NCBI GenBank assembly: GCA_033765345.1
Contig: JANRIC010000044.1
Location: 1 to 64,000, forward strand
Length of the DNA: 64,000 bases
DNA from: JANRIC01 sp033765345
GTDB taxonomy: Bacteria; Bacteroidota; Bacteroidia; Cytophagales; Microscillaceae
Direction of reading: 5' to 3'
Made by a program: the position numbers and the translations under genes. The notes under the pieces were generated by a model. The model was not told the DNA's origin, ran no database searches, and saw only the letters and a list, made by a program, of their open reading frames with translations. Positions 36,348 through 46,053 of the stretch are shown piece after piece. Position 1 is the first letter of the stretch, and each line of letters begins with the position of its first letter.

Positions 36348-39300
36348 TTACTCCAGTTCTTTTCGGAGCTGGAGGAATACCTTGCTACAAACTTCATCTA
36401 ACTCGCCGATGAGCTCGGGTAAGGCATCTCGATTAGATGGATCTTCCTCAAATGAATATTTCTCAATAAAGCGTATATTGTCATACAAAATATCAATCCC
36501 CATCAGATTGATGGATGATTTCAGGCGGTGTGCCAGTTTGCCGATTTCTCCCCAGGCATTATTTTTAAGATGATCCTTCATATCTTGCAATAAATCCGGT
36601 GTTTTATCCAGGAACATCCCAATCATTTTCTTAATCATTACTTCATCTCCTTCTACCATACTTCGGATTTTGGCAAGGTCATAGATTTTATCATCGCTAT
36701 GGGTCTGAGGCTTCTTTTCCCTGCTAAAAGACTTTTTAGCATCATTTGCTTTGTTTTCAGGGCGATTTTTGGAATTTGTGCGATTGGTTCTTTCCTGACG
36801 CTTGGGATCACTTCCGATTACATACGCAATGGTATTAAACAGCTCAACAGGCTCAAAGGGCTTAGAAACATAAGCATTCATCCCTGCATTCAGGTATTTT
36901 TCGCTATCCCCCTTGAGGGCATTGGCCGTGAGGGCAATGATAGGGACATCGAGTTTGAGCTGCCGACGAATGATCCGGGTAGCTTCAATACCATTCATAA
37001 TCGGCATTTGAATATCCATCAATACCACATCATAAGACTTTTGTGATAGCTTCTGCACGGCATCTCTGCCATTTTCTACTACCTCTACGTGCGTGCCCCA
37101 TTCGTCCAGCAAGGTTGTAGCTAGGAATTGATTGATGTCGTGGTCTTCTGCCAGAAGAATTTCTATACCTTCCAGGCTGATGTCTTCTTGGTGAGTTTCT
37201 TGTCTGGCGACTAGGTCGGTTTCCTGCCCCACTTTGAGTTTTAAGGTAAAGAAAAATTTGGTTCCGATGGCTTTTTTGGTTTGTACTTTTAGTGTACCTC
37301 CAAATAAATCTACAAGGTGCTTACTGATTGATAAGCCCAGTCCGGTGCCTCCATACTTGCGTGTTGTATCATTATCACCCTGATTAAAACTTTCGAAAAT
37401 AGTGCTGAGTTTACTCTCGTCAATTCCGATGCCGGTATCAATCACCTGAAATTTGATCACATTGTATTCATCAGTAGCTTCCAAAAGGATACACTCCACC
37501 TCTACACTGCCCCTTTCAGTAAATTTAATGGCATTATTGACGAGATTGAGCATAATTTGATTTAGGCGTACAGGGTCACCTACCAATACTTTATTAATTC
37601 TGCGGTCTACTTCATAAAAAAGCCCGATGCCTTTTTCTTCTGCTCTAAACCGAATAGAGTTACAGAGGTGACGAATCAAGCGGCTTAGGTCAAAACCAAC
37701 AGACTCGATGTTGAGTTTACCGGCTTCAATTTTGGATATGTCCAGAATATCATTGATGATCACGAGTAGATTATCAGCAGAAGCTTTGATAGCTTCCTGA
37801 TAGGTCGCCTGGCGTGGCGTAAGTTCGGTCTTTTGGAGCAGGCGGGTCATGCCCAGAATGGCATTCATGGGGGTTCGAATTTCGTGACTCATATTGGCCA
37901 AAAACTGTTGTTTGGCACGACTACCTTCTTCGGCTTTGACTTTGGCAACCCTGAGCTCTTCTTCTTGTTTTTTGCGTTGGCTGATGTCTTCAATAAACAT
38001 CACAATCCCTTCTACTTTATTCTCGATGCCGTACCAGGGTCTTACTTCCCACTTAATCCAGGTTTCACGGCCGTCTTCCAGCATCACAAACTCTTCTTCG
38101 CTGCTTTCAATAGCCCCGTTTAGGCAGCGTTGATGTATATCTTTCCAGAATTCTGAAGATCTGGGGAAAATCGTGTAAAAATTCTTACCAACAACTTGAG
38201 TATCTTTGATATTGTGTTCTTCGTTCCATTTATGACTAGCGGCCAGGTAGTTGAGGTCTTTATCAAACATAGCGATCGCAGCAGGTGCGGCTTCTACAAA
38301 AGATTGTAGCTGATTTTGTTTGGTAATGAGTAGGTTTTCGGTTCTTTTCCTTTCGGTAATATCTCTTGAGAAGGTAATGATGTATTCCTTCCCTTCAAAG
38401 TTCATATATTGAGCGTTGATATCTACCGGAAAAATACTGTCGTCATCTCTTCGGTTGAAGCCCTCAATCGTAATTTTTTCCTGTTTTTTGATATGAATCA
38501 GATAGTCGTCCCAGGGGTTGGTCTTGTCTAAATCCTGAATTCTGTGAGAAAGAGCTTGGGGGATGCTTTTTCCGAGGCGGTTAGCGGTTTCTTGGTTTAA
38601 GAATACGATATTACCTTCGGCGTCAGTGACCAGGATAGCATCCCGGAAGTGATTAATCCATTTACGCAGGAGTTTGATTTGTTCCTCAGCATTACGGCGC
38701 CCTGTGATATTACGTGCCAATGCAGTCAATTCTTTTACTGTACCGTCTTGTTCTATGAGATGGACATTTTGCTCTACCCAAAGTTCTTCGCCGTTGCGAG
38801 TCACAATGGGGAATTCTAGGAAGGTATGGGATGATTTTTCCTGGGATTGAATCTGATAGAAGCGTTCCACCTCATTTTTAAAATCTTCTCGGACGATTTT
38901 GGTAAAATACTCGTGGATGAGTTCTTTTTCGTCATAGCCTATGATCTGAAGTGTACCTGGATTGACGTAGGTAAAAAAGCCGTTTTGATCCACACGATAG
39001 ATAATATCGTGTGTTGATTCTACAATTTGTTGATAACTGTGGTCTTTTTCGGCTTTGGCTAGTAGTTTGTGGTGCGCAAAAGTATTGTGTACAGCCATAC
39101 TAAACCGTAGGAATATTTCTTGCAGCGATGCCCAGAGGCTTTCCTGTGGTGATGAAGCCCCTTGTACATATATAAACCCCAAAGAAGGAAGTACGATGAT
39201 GCTCTGAAAGTTCTGTTTTTTATTATTTTTCGGGAGAATTTCCGCATACTCGATCGGGTTGAGGATTTTGACTTCTTGTCCGGCGATAGTTTTGCAAATC

Positions 39301-39578
39301 GGGTGATCGGCAGGAATGGTTTTCAAATCCTTAGAATTCCGGTTTGTTGGGATTGAGGCAAATAATATCAAGCCTGGTGCAGGGTTTGATGAAGAAGTCA
39401 ACGTATTATCCAGCCAAATTTCGCCTCGGTCGAGCTTGCATTCGGATAATAAATTATTTAGAAAGTTATGACAAAGTGTATCTGGGTTTGTGGTATACCC
39501 AATAGATAATGATAATCTGTATAGCAAAGCTATATCTTGATCTTTCAATGTATCCCTGTTAATTTGATCTGTATTCAT
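36348..39578 (-). CDS. Soluble hybrid histidine kinase with three PAS, receiver and Hpt
   Basis: 1076 residues, no membrane span. Order: GAF-like N-terminal region (about 15-170), PAS (180-295), PAS (300-415), PAS (420-540), HisKA H565 (ANMSHEIRTPMNAILG), HATPase (LVNNAIKFTERG, DTGIGI, GTGLGLSI), receiver D855 (VVLMDIQMPIMNG), Hpt H1017 (LAHRLKSS). A basic, low-complexity linker (RTNRTNSKNRPENK) joins receiver and Hpt. The gene starts 44 bp downstream of an NtrC-type activator on the same strand, so the Hpt domain is a likely phosphodonor for that activator. Confidence 0.93.
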   Translation of the reverse strand: MNTDQINRDTLKDQDIALLYRLSLSIGYTTNPDTLCHNFLNNLLSECKLDRGEIWLDNTLTSSSNPAPGLILFASIPTNRNSKDLKTIPADHPICKTIAGQEVKILNPIEYAEILPKNNKKQNFQSIIVLPSLGFIYVQGASSPQESLWASLQEIFLRFSMAVHNTFAHHKLLAKAEKDHSYQQIVESTHDIIYRVDQNGFFTYVNPGTLQIIGYDEKELIHEYFTKIVREDFKNEVERFYQIQSQEKSSHTFLEFPIVTRNGEELWVEQNVHLIEQDGTVKELTALARNITGRRNAEEQIKLLRKWINHFRDAILVTDAEGNIVFLNQETANRLGKSIPQALSHRIQDLDKTNPWDDYLIHIKKQEKITIEGFNRRDDDSIFPVDINAQYMNFEGKEYIITFSRDITERKRTENLLITKQNQLQSFVEAAPAAIAMFDKDLNYLAASHKWNEEHNIKDTQVVGKNFYTIFPRSSEFWKDIHQRCLNGAIESSEEEFVMLEDGRETWIKWEVRPWYGIENKVEGIVMFIEDISQRKKQEEELRVAKVKAEEGSRAKQQFLANMSHEIRTPMNAILGMTRLLQKTELTPRQATYQEAIKASADNLLVIINDILDISKIEAGKLNIESVGFDLSRLIRHLCNSIRFRAEEKGIGLFYEVDRRINKVLVGDPVRLNQIMLNLVNNAIKFTERGSVEVECILLEATDEYNVIKFQVIDTGIGIDESKLSTIFESFNQGDNDTTRKYGGTGLGLSISKHLVDLFGGTLKVQTKKAIGTKFFFTLKLKVGQETDLVARQETHQEDISLEGIEILLAEDHDINQFLATTLLDEWGTHVEVVENGRDAVQKLSQKSYDVVLMDIQMPIMNGIEATRIIRRQLKLDVPIIALTANALKGDSEKYLNAGMNAYVSKPFEPVELFNTIAYVIGSDPKRQERTNRTNSKNRPENKANDAKKSFSREKKPQTHSDDKIYDLAKIRSMVEGDEVMIKKMIGMFLDKTPDLLQDMKDHLKNNAWGEIGKLAHRLKSSINLMGIDILYDNIRFIEKYSFEEDPSNRDALPELIGELDEVCSKVFLQLRKELE

Positions 39579-39622
39579 ACATCAGAAGGTCATGCGTAAA
39601 AGCATCAGCAAAGAAATTTGCC

Positions 39623-40966
39623 TTATTCATCTTCGTTTTTAAGCATCCGATAGATGGTTGATTTACCAATATCTAGCTTTTTAGCCACTAACATAACATT
39701 ATTATCGTATTTTTCAAGGAAATGTTTGATAATACGATTGGTATACTCTCTGAGCGTGGTTTCTTCAAGCATCATATCTGACATAGAGGTAGCCGAATTA
39801 AAACTGATGCTATCCGCTTCAATTTGGTTGTTGTTGGCCATTACGGCAGAAAGCTCCATCACGGCTTTAAGTTCTCGCACATTTCCGGGGAAGGGATATT
39901 TCATCAGTTTTTTTTGTGCTTCTGGCGTGATGTTCATTTTTTCCAGCTTATTTTCTTTACAGAATTCATCAATAAAGAATTTGGCCAGCAGCAGGATGTC
40001 ATTTCCCCGGCTTCGAAGAGGTGGCACTTTGATAGGTAGCCCCAACAAACGATAAAATAAATCTTCCCGAAAATTTTTCTTTCTTACCTCTTCGGCCAGG
40101 TCACGGTGAGTAGCTACAACGACCCTGACATCAATTTTGATGACTTCATTCCCTCCGACACGGTTAAATTCTTTTTCCTGTAAGACCCTCAGGAGTTTGG
40201 TTTGCATATTGAGGTCCATTTCGCCGATTTCATCCAAGAAGATCGTGCCTCGGTGTGCTTCTTCAAACTTACCGATGCGGCGGGTAGCAGCTCCTGTAAA
40301 AGCTCCCTTTTCGTGCCCAAAAAGCTCACTTTCAATAAGATCTCTAGGGATAGCGGCTACATTGACAGCCACAAAATTTCTTTTGCTTCGGGGAGAGTTA
40401 TAGTGAATCGCCTTGGCTACCAGTTCCTTTCCTGTACCAGTTTCACCGGTAATAGATACAGTAATATTGGTTTTAGCAGCTTTTTCCATAAAAGCAAAAA
40501 CTTTTTTGATGGCACTGCTATTTCCTTTGATGATCTTGCTGAACTCATATTTTTTACCGATTTCTTCACGCAGGTGGATAATTTCATCCCGAAGGCTGAT
40601 ATTTTCCCGAATGTTTTTTACGGAATTCCAGATCCGATCTTTTGCATCATCATCCTTGACGATATAATCATAAGCACCTTCTTTCAGAAGTTTAACGGCT
40701 GTAGAAATATCTTCTTGCCCGGAGATAATGACAACAGGAATTTCCGGGTATTGAGATTTGATTTTTTTGAGAAGATCACCACCGCTCATATCTGGGAGCG
40801 AGTAGTCAAGTGTCACCAATGAGGGCTTACGATGAACACTATTCAAAAATTCTTTGGCAGTAGAAAATGTTTCTACTTCATAGTCAGGATTTAATGAAAG
40901 ATGATAAGACAATAATTGGGCGTACATCTCATCATCTTCAACCATAAATATTTTAAATGATTCCAT
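39623..40966 (-). CDS. NtrC-family sigma-54-dependent response regulator
   Basis: 447 residues: receiver with D54 (TLDYSLPD), AAA+ domain with Walker A GETGTGKE (174-181), the sigma-54 contact loop GAFTGA (221-226), Walker B IFLDEIGEM, and a C-terminal FIS-type helix-turn-helix (VAKKLDIGKSTIYRML). It opens sigma-54 promoters when phosphorylated. First gene of a pair with the hybrid kinase 44 bp downstream. Its targets are not apparent in this window; I did not find a convincing GG-N10-GC promoter. Confidence 0.95.
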   Translation of the reverse strand: MESFKIFMVEDDEMYAQLLSYHLSLNPDYEVETFSTAKEFLNSVHRKPSLVTLDYSLPDMSGGDLLKKIKSQYPEIPVVIISGQEDISTAVKLLKEGAYDYIVKDDDAKDRIWNSVKNIRENISLRDEIIHLREEIGKKYEFSKIIKGNSSAIKKVFAFMEKAAKTNITVSITGETGTGKELVAKAIHYNSPRSKRNFVAVNVAAIPRDLIESELFGHEKGAFTGAATRRIGKFEEAHRGTIFLDEIGEMDLNMQTKLLRVLQEKEFNRVGGNEVIKIDVRVVVATHRDLAEEVRKKNFREDLFYRLLGLPIKVPPLRSRGNDILLLAKFFIDEFCKENKLEKMNITPEAQKKLMKYPFPGNVRELKAVMELSAVMANNNQIEADSISFNSATSMSDMMLEETTLREYTNRIIKHFLEKYDNNVMLVAKKLDIGKSTIYRMLKNEDE

Positions 40967-41403
40967 TCTGTATTTTACGAAAGCACGATTAAACCTTCAG
41001 ATAATTATCAAAAACTTATACATCAAATCACAATAAATGTTCCAACTTTAAGGGAAATATACTCCCATCAGAAGACAGTAAAAATACGTATTATATAGGA
41101 TATTATACCTAATACATACTCGAAATTTGATGAAAAAAAAGAATGGTTAAAGTTAATTAACTGAAAATCAATTAATTGTAATTTTATTTTTGCAATTACT
41201 TCTTGATTTGAAATATGGTCTAAAATAGGGAGAAGTTTTCAAAAAAGAATAATTTTTCTAAAAAAAAATATAATTTTTCAGTTTAGCATCAATTTTCAGG
41301 AAAAGTTTTGAAATTCCCCCTGCAATTTTAACTTTGCAAGAGGGTATACTTCCTCAAGCCGAAAGAAAAACCCTGTGCTTCAACAAACGTACAAAGATTT
41401 GAA
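40967..41403. other. AT-rich divergent intergenic region
   Basis: 437 bases between the sigma-54 activator and the small 41404 gene. The only supported element is the promoter at 41307-41336. No open frame of note. Confidence 0.45.
41307..41336 (+). promoter_or_regulatory. Promoter of the 41404 gene
   Basis: TTTG (41307-41310), an 18-base spacer and TAACTTTG (41329-41336), close to the Bacteroidota consensus. The predicted leader is about 60 bases. Confidence 0.6.
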
Positions 41404-41748
41404 ATGATTGAGTATAAAAACCCTATTACTAGAATGACGAACCGACAAAAATTAGGTTTAATGATTGGTGTAACAGCAAGCCTCACAGGGGCTTATTATT
41501 GGTATAAAAATCGTAAACCACAATTTAAAATCTTGGAATTCAATAATCAGAGCCGAACCGTTAAGTGGCAATACGGTAAAATAGTCAATATCGCTAAGGC
41601 GGGGCAAAATGATACGTATAGTAGCAGCCCTAATTCGGATTATTTCGTCAATGTGGATGCTATTCGCAGCGGTCAGGACGTAATTGGAATTCGCTTTAAT
41701 TTTTTAGGGAAAGATAATCGGGAGCCCAAGTTTGTGTATTTCAATTAA
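41404..41748 (+). CDS. Small single-span membrane protein of unknown function
   Basis: A 114-residue protein. After a short basic N-terminus there is one hydrophobic segment (about 18-35, LGLMIGVTASLTGAYYW) followed by a soluble strand-rich domain (FKILEFNNQSRTVKWQYGK). I do not recognise a family. A good promoter precedes it, which supports it as a real gene. A second possible start is the internal ATG at residue 11. Confidence 0.65.
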   Translation: MIEYKNPITRMTNRQKLGLMIGVTASLTGAYYWYKNRKPQFKILEFNNQSRTVKWQYGKIVNIAKAGQNDTYSSSPNSDYFVNVDAIRSGQDVIGIRFNFLGKDNREPKFVYFN

Positions 41749-41857
41749 TAATCAAAGGGACTTAAATCAATTTGTTTTTTTACAAACTTAGGGAGCATCT
41801 TTAAGAAGCTTCGTAGCGTTTGGTTTGAGGTAAGAGCATTGTACTTACTCCTGATAA

Positions 41858-42871
41858 TTAAGTATTTTGCTCTACCTTCTCCAATCTTTTATACACTTCT
41901 CCAATCAAATTTAGAAGTGCCTGCATATCGGGTAGGTGATTAGTGCCTAGTTGAGCGCGCAGGAAATTAACGCCACGTAGTTTAAAAATGTATTTTTTAT
42001 CGTTTTCTATTTGATCCATCCGAATACCTGTGGAAGTAGCAGGTAATCCAACCGGACGAAGCCTATACTGCTTTTTAGATACAACCAATTTGAGCGTATG
42101 GCTAATTTTCACCTTGTACTTGGTTTTGTACTTGGTTTTATATTTGCCGGATGCGGAGCGTTTGGTACGGGAGAAATTACGTCGACGGCTCATATCTTTG
42201 AGATGATAGATCAGCGTACTGCCGTCGGAAAGTCGGGTAGAAAGTCTTAATACATCGTATTGGGCGTATTCGGTATCTTTATGAACATAACCGGTAGGTG
42301 TTGTATAATTGGGTCTGAGTGTATCGGAGCCTTTTTGAAATTTGCGAGGGCTAAAATTCATCAATAATTTGATTGTTGTTTCGGTTTGGCATTCTTCTTT
42401 TAAAAAATTTAGAAGTGGCAAAAGATAATTTCGGATGATGTTGGGGAAGTCCGATTGTTCGGTTTGTTTGAGTTTGCGATTGAGTACAGCATATTTTTGC
42501 CCTTGCGGGCTGTAGCGGTAGATCAAGCCGGCCAGAATAAAAAATCCAATTGCCCCCATAAAAATCCAAGCGGGTATAGGAATCTCAAAGATTAAAGAAA
42601 TGAAAAAAAACAGTCCGGTGGCAAAAATCCCCCAAAGTGAGATTCTACGGCCTAGATTTCGCCAAATGCCTTTGCCTAGTTGCTCTACTGCCAGGTCGCG
42701 GATTTTGTCGTAATGCGCCAACCCGTGCAGAAACTCGGTCCATTCCAAAGGTTTTTTTTCGTCTTCTATAAATTTTTGCTCAATGATTTTGAGATGCCTT
42801 TCGTCTAATGCCAATAAAGCTACATAAGCCTCCTCAATAAGGGTAAAATCTTTTTCTTGGGTTTTTGCCAT
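41858..42871 (-). CDS. Two-span membrane protein of unknown function
   Basis: 337 residues from ATG 42871 (MAKTQEKDFTLIEE); a start 10 codons earlier is possible but adds KKN-type low-support sequence. The N-terminal third is helical and soluble, then two adjacent hydrophobic segments (about 85-130, ISLWGIFATGLFFFISLIF and IFMGAIGFFILAGLIY), then a basic domain with RRRNFSRTKRSASGKYKTK that could bind nucleic acid or phospholipid head groups. No catalytic motif is seen. It stands alone on its strand. Confidence 0.7.
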   Translation of the reverse strand: MAKTQEKDFTLIEEAYVALLALDERHLKIIEQKFIEDEKKPLEWTEFLHGLAHYDKIRDLAVEQLGKGIWRNLGRRISLWGIFATGLFFFISLIFEIPIPAWIFMGAIGFFILAGLIYRYSPQGQKYAVLNRKLKQTEQSDFPNIIRNYLLPLLNFLKEECQTETTIKLLMNFSPRKFQKGSDTLRPNYTTPTGYVHKDTEYAQYDVLRLSTRLSDGSTLIYHLKDMSRRRNFSRTKRSASGKYKTKYKTKYKVKISHTLKLVVSKKQYRLRPVGLPATSTGIRMDQIENDKKYIFKLRGVNFLRAQLGTNHLPDMQALLNLIGEVYKRLEKVEQNT

Positions 42872-42979
42872 AAAGAGCCGATTTTTTTTAAAAATAAGCA
42901 ATTATCGTTCAATAAAACAAATTATTTTGCAAGGAATGATTTTCATTTTGACCAATTTTTTCAAAAAATCTCAAGATCA

Positions 42980-43010
42980 TTTGTATTCTAAAAAAATATT
43001 CCTACCTTGC
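42980..43010 (+). promoter_or_regulatory. Promoter of a candidate small RNA
   Basis: TTTG (42980-42983), exactly 19 bases, then TACCTTGC (43003-43010), one base off TANNTTTG. It precedes a terminator-like hairpin with no coding frame between. Confidence 0.5.
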
Positions 43011-43015
43011 CCCCA

Positions 43016-43081
43016 CTACATAGCTGGTTGAAGGATAACAGGGGCATAGAATCCCGCCCGGGATTTAGCCCCTGTTTTTTT
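43016..43081 (+). ncRNA. Candidate small RNA ending in a strong terminator
   Basis: Between the promoter at 42980-43010 and a T-run lie about 66 bases with no coding frame. The 3' half folds as ACAGGGGC (43038-43045) with GCCCCTGT, enclosing an inner AATCCCG-cc-CGGGATT hairpin, and ends in seven T. No plus-strand gene ends here: the preceding gene is on the minus strand. A free-standing short transcript is the simplest reading. It does not resemble 6S, 4.5S, tmRNA or RNase P. Size and boundaries are inferred. Confidence 0.5.
43037..43081 (+). terminator. Rho-independent terminator (3' end of candidate small RNA)
   Basis: Nested inverted repeats AACAGGGGC.../...GCCCCTGTTT with a central CCCG/CGGG pair and a run of seven T on the plus strand. 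The minus strand lacks a T-run after the stem, which fixes the direction. Confidence 0.8.
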
Positions 43082-43710
43082 ATGCCCATTTTGCAAATTC
43101 TAATTATTTAGTATCTTGTGGCTTTGTTTGTATTCCTTTTACCACTTTACCTATGGCAGCCCCCCCTCCCGTTGTACTTAGTTTGCGAACTAAGCACGAA
43201 AATTACGTGAGTCTGCGACTCAGCTGCGAAGCAGAAGGCCTTGGCGCACCCGAAAAGCTTGTTTTTCAACAAATCTTATTGCATTGTTTTATGGTAATGT
43301 AGGCCATTTTCTTAGAAAATAAAACAGCCGAGGCTTCATCAGCTCGGTTGTTTTTGATTTCGGGTTTATTTTTTTCTTCTCAGCAGCCCACGGACTTTGC
43401 CTTCGGCAGAAAGCGGACGCTTTCTAAATGCTTGGCACAAGCACCGCTTCGCTTATGCTTGCGCCAGGTTAAGGGGGAAAGTCTGCGAATTCCAGCCGAA
43501 GGCTTGGGACGTTCTCAGCAGGAAAGTCTAAGATAAAATATTCTCTGTAAAATAACTGGATTTTTACATAAAAATCCGAGAGCCTCTGGATGCAGAATTC
43601 GGGTTTTTATGTTCTTATTCCTACTTAACCCTTAGGTTCAAGCGAGGAAGACTGAACCAGAGAGAAGCCACCAACCTAGTGCTTAAAAGGCGTTTGCTTG
43701 TGTAATGCTC
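43082..43710. other. Stem-loop-rich gap without genes
   Basis: About 630 bases. At 43177-43194 CTTAGTT-tgcg-AACTAAG, at 43208-43222 TGAGTC-tgc-GACTCA and at 43224-43234 CTGC-gaa-GCAG form three hairpins in a row that share a TGCG(A) loop region. Further GC-rich fragments with GTCTGCGA words follow to about 43520. Short open frames have no protein-like features. Confidence 0.5.
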
Positions 43711-45066
43711 TCAAATCTCTGTTTGCAAATCAAAAGCTTCCAGATAATCGGCTACTCTACGGGCAAAAGAACCTCCAAGTGCGCCGTCTATCACACGGTG
43801 ATCATAAGAGTGCGAGATAAACATCATGTGCCGGATTGCGATCATATCCCCACTGGGGGTTTCAATTACAGCAGGTTTTTTCTTGATAGAACCAAAAGCC
43901 ATAATAGCTACCTGAGGTTGCACAATGATGGGCGTACCCATTTCATTGCCAAAAGAGCCGATATTAGATATGGTGTAGGTACCACCGGAAAGTTCGTCGG
44001 CACTGAGTTTGTTGAGGCGGGCGCGGTTGGCGAGGTCGTTGACCTTCTTGGTGAGGCCTACAAGGCTTAGGTGGTCGGCGTGGTGGATCACGGGTACGAT
44101 CAGGTTGCCGTTGGGCAGTGCGGCTGCCATACCGATGTGGATGTCTTTTTTGACTAGGATTTTGTCGCCTTCTACGGAGATATTGACCATTGGGAAGTCT
44201 TTGAGGGCGCGGGCGGTGGCTTGGATAAAAATCGGGGTATAGGTGATGTTTTCACCTTCTTTTTTCTTGAATGCTTCTTTGATTTTATTGCGCCAGAGTA
44301 CGATATTGGTCACGTCTACCTCTACAAAGGTAGTGACGTGAGGAGAAATATGGACTGATTCCACCATCCGTTGTGCGATCATCTTACGCATACGATCCAT
44401 CTCGATGATATCCATATTGCCATTGAGCGAAACGGCCGGCGTGCTTGGTATGGTAGAGGCTGTCGGAGTGAAAGCAGGAGTTTTTGGTGTCTCTAATTTG
44501 GTCTCGCCGGTTACTTGAGGAGTAAGGATTGCAGGCTTGATCTGTACTTCTTGGTTTTTTTTCTGTTGGACATAGTTTAGTATGTCGTGTTTGGTCACCC
44601 GGCTATCCATGCCTGTTCCAGGGATGGCAGACAACTCAAGCATACTGATATTCTCTTGCTTGGCGATATTGAGCACCAGGGGTGAATAAAAACGGTCGGT
44701 TTGGGTATCTTGGGGTTGTATAGGATTTTGGATGAATTCTTTGGCTTGGTTGAGGCTTTGCTCAATAGCCGCAAACACTTCCTGTGTATCTTCCTGATTT
44801 AGAGGGTTATCGGCAAGGGTTACTCCTTCTGTACTAATGATTGCAATGGGCTTGCCTACTTGTACTACTTCACCTTCTTTGGCCAGAATTTCCTGAAGGA
44901 TACCGGAGTGAGTGGCTGGGATTTCGGTATCTACTTTATCGGTAGCTACTTCCAATACTGGTTCGTCCTGCTCAATAGAATCCCCAACTTTTTTTAACCA
45001 GTTTAAAATAGTGCCTTCCATGACACTCTCGCCCATTTTGGGCATTAGCATTTCAACCAGAGCCAT
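43711..45066 (-). CDS. Dihydrolipoamide acyltransferase (E2) of a 2-oxoacid dehydrogenase
   Basis: 451 residues: N-terminal lipoyl domain with lipoylated K44 (EVATDKVDTEIP), a peripheral-subunit-binding domain (about 128-165, SPLVLNIAKQENIS), a Thr/Pro-rich linker, and the catalytic CAT domain with H423 and D427 (DHRVIDG). It transfers acyl groups from E1 to CoA. Overall form fits branched-chain or acyl E2 proteins more than the multi-lipoyl pyruvate E2; the exact substrate cannot be read. E1 and E3 genes are not adjacent. Confidence 0.92.
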   Translation of the reverse strand: MALVEMLMPKMGESVMEGTILNWLKKVGDSIEQDEPVLEVATDKVDTEIPATHSGILQEILAKEGEVVQVGKPIAIISTEGVTLADNPLNQEDTQEVFAAIEQSLNQAKEFIQNPIQPQDTQTDRFYSPLVLNIAKQENISMLELSAIPGTGMDSRVTKHDILNYVQQKKNQEVQIKPAILTPQVTGETKLETPKTPAFTPTASTIPSTPAVSLNGNMDIIEMDRMRKMIAQRMVESVHISPHVTTFVEVDVTNIVLWRNKIKEAFKKKEGENITYTPIFIQATARALKDFPMVNISVEGDKILVKKDIHIGMAAALPNGNLIVPVIHHADHLSLVGLTKKVNDLANRARLNKLSADELSGGTYTISNIGSFGNEMGTPIIVQPQVAIMAFGSIKKKPAVIETPSGDMIAIRHMMFISHSYDHRVIDGALGGSFARRVADYLEAFDLQTEI

Positions 45067-45186
45067 AAGATTAATTTTAAGAATCCTTGAATTTTTTCAC
45101 CTAAATCTTGGCTCAAAATTAAACAAAATTTTGATTAAATAGCCTTTTTTCAGTCTCGTTTTATAAAAACAAAATAAAATTGGGGA

Positions 45187-45903
45187 TTAATGCGCTCCTG
45201 CGTGACCGTTTCCATTAGGATGCAGATTAATTCCTTCCAGCAATTCCTCGAGACGTTGTAATTCCCGCTCTTTTTCCTGTTTTTTATCTTGATTGGTGGT
45301 ATTGTAGAGGGCGCGTTTTACGTTTGAGATGTCATATTTTGTACTTTTTTGTTTCCATTCTTTGCTTTCTTTTTTGAGCTTTTGGAAATCTTGCTGTAAG
45401 TTTTCAAGCTCGGTACGAAGTAGTCCGTTTGTTTTTCGTTCGGTTTCATATTGAGTAGTGATTTCGTGAAGGGCTGTGGTTTTCTGCGAAAGTTCGTGGT
45501 CTTGTTTGGAATTGACTTCTTCCAAAAAAATCTCTCCTACAAAATAAATGGCGGATGCTTTAAAAAAAGGGATGAACAAAGCACTTCCAATCTCGATAAA
45601 TGCTCCATTTTCATAATACACCAAAATATCCTTGCCATAAAAAAGTAACCCCCCCACAAAATCCAGGGTTGCAAAAAACATAGGCATCCATTTTTTTTTG
45701 GAGTGTACAATAATGATAAAGGTAATGGTACTTAATCCCCCTGCCGCAATCAAAGCAATGAGGATATCCAAGACATTGTTCAGGCTGTAAGGGTTATGAT
45801 GATAATAAAGCTTGGCATACATTTGAAAAAATGTAAGAATCATGGTAGCCAACGCAAATACTGGAGCTTGTGGGCTTTTGATAAATTCATAAAAGCGTTT
45901 CAT
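45187..45903 (-). CDS. Membrane protein with four spans and a coiled-coil tail
   Basis: 238 residues. Four hydrophobic segments (about 13-30, 43-65, 72-90, 105-125) are followed by about 100 residues of coiled coil rich in E, K and Q (LENLQQDFQKLKKESKEWKQ) and a short Gly/His tail (NGNGHAGAH). The tail probably lies in the cytoplasm and may bind a partner. No family recognised. It has its own likely promoter and a gap of 120 bp to the E2 gene downstream. Confidence 0.7.
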   Translation of the reverse strand: MKRFYEFIKSPQAPVFALATMILTFFQMYAKLYYHHNPYSLNNVLDILIALIAAGGLSTITFIIIVHSKKKWMPMFFATLDFVGGLLFYGKDILVYYENGAFIEIGSALFIPFFKASAIYFVGEIFLEEVNSKQDHELSQKTTALHEITTQYETERKTNGLLRTELENLQQDFQKLKKESKEWKQKSTKYDISNVKRALYNTTNQDKKQEKERELQRLEELLEGINLHPNGNGHAGAH

Positions 45904-45934
45904 AAGTCTAATCTCATATTGTTAATATTTTTAA

Positions 45935-45965
45935 CAAAAATACGAAATCATTCCTTATTAGACAA
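45935..45965 (-). promoter_or_regulatory. Promoter of the 45187 gene
   Basis: Minus strand TTG (45965-45963), 20 bases, TATTTTTG (45942-45935). The predicted start site lies about 25 bases before the ATG. Confidence 0.5.
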
Positions 45966-46053
45966 TAAAAATAGCAAAAAAGTCTATAAAATATCCTTCT
46001 ATTTATCCTAGGGGAGTAATTGTTAATTTTATAAGCAATTAATTATGTAGGGA

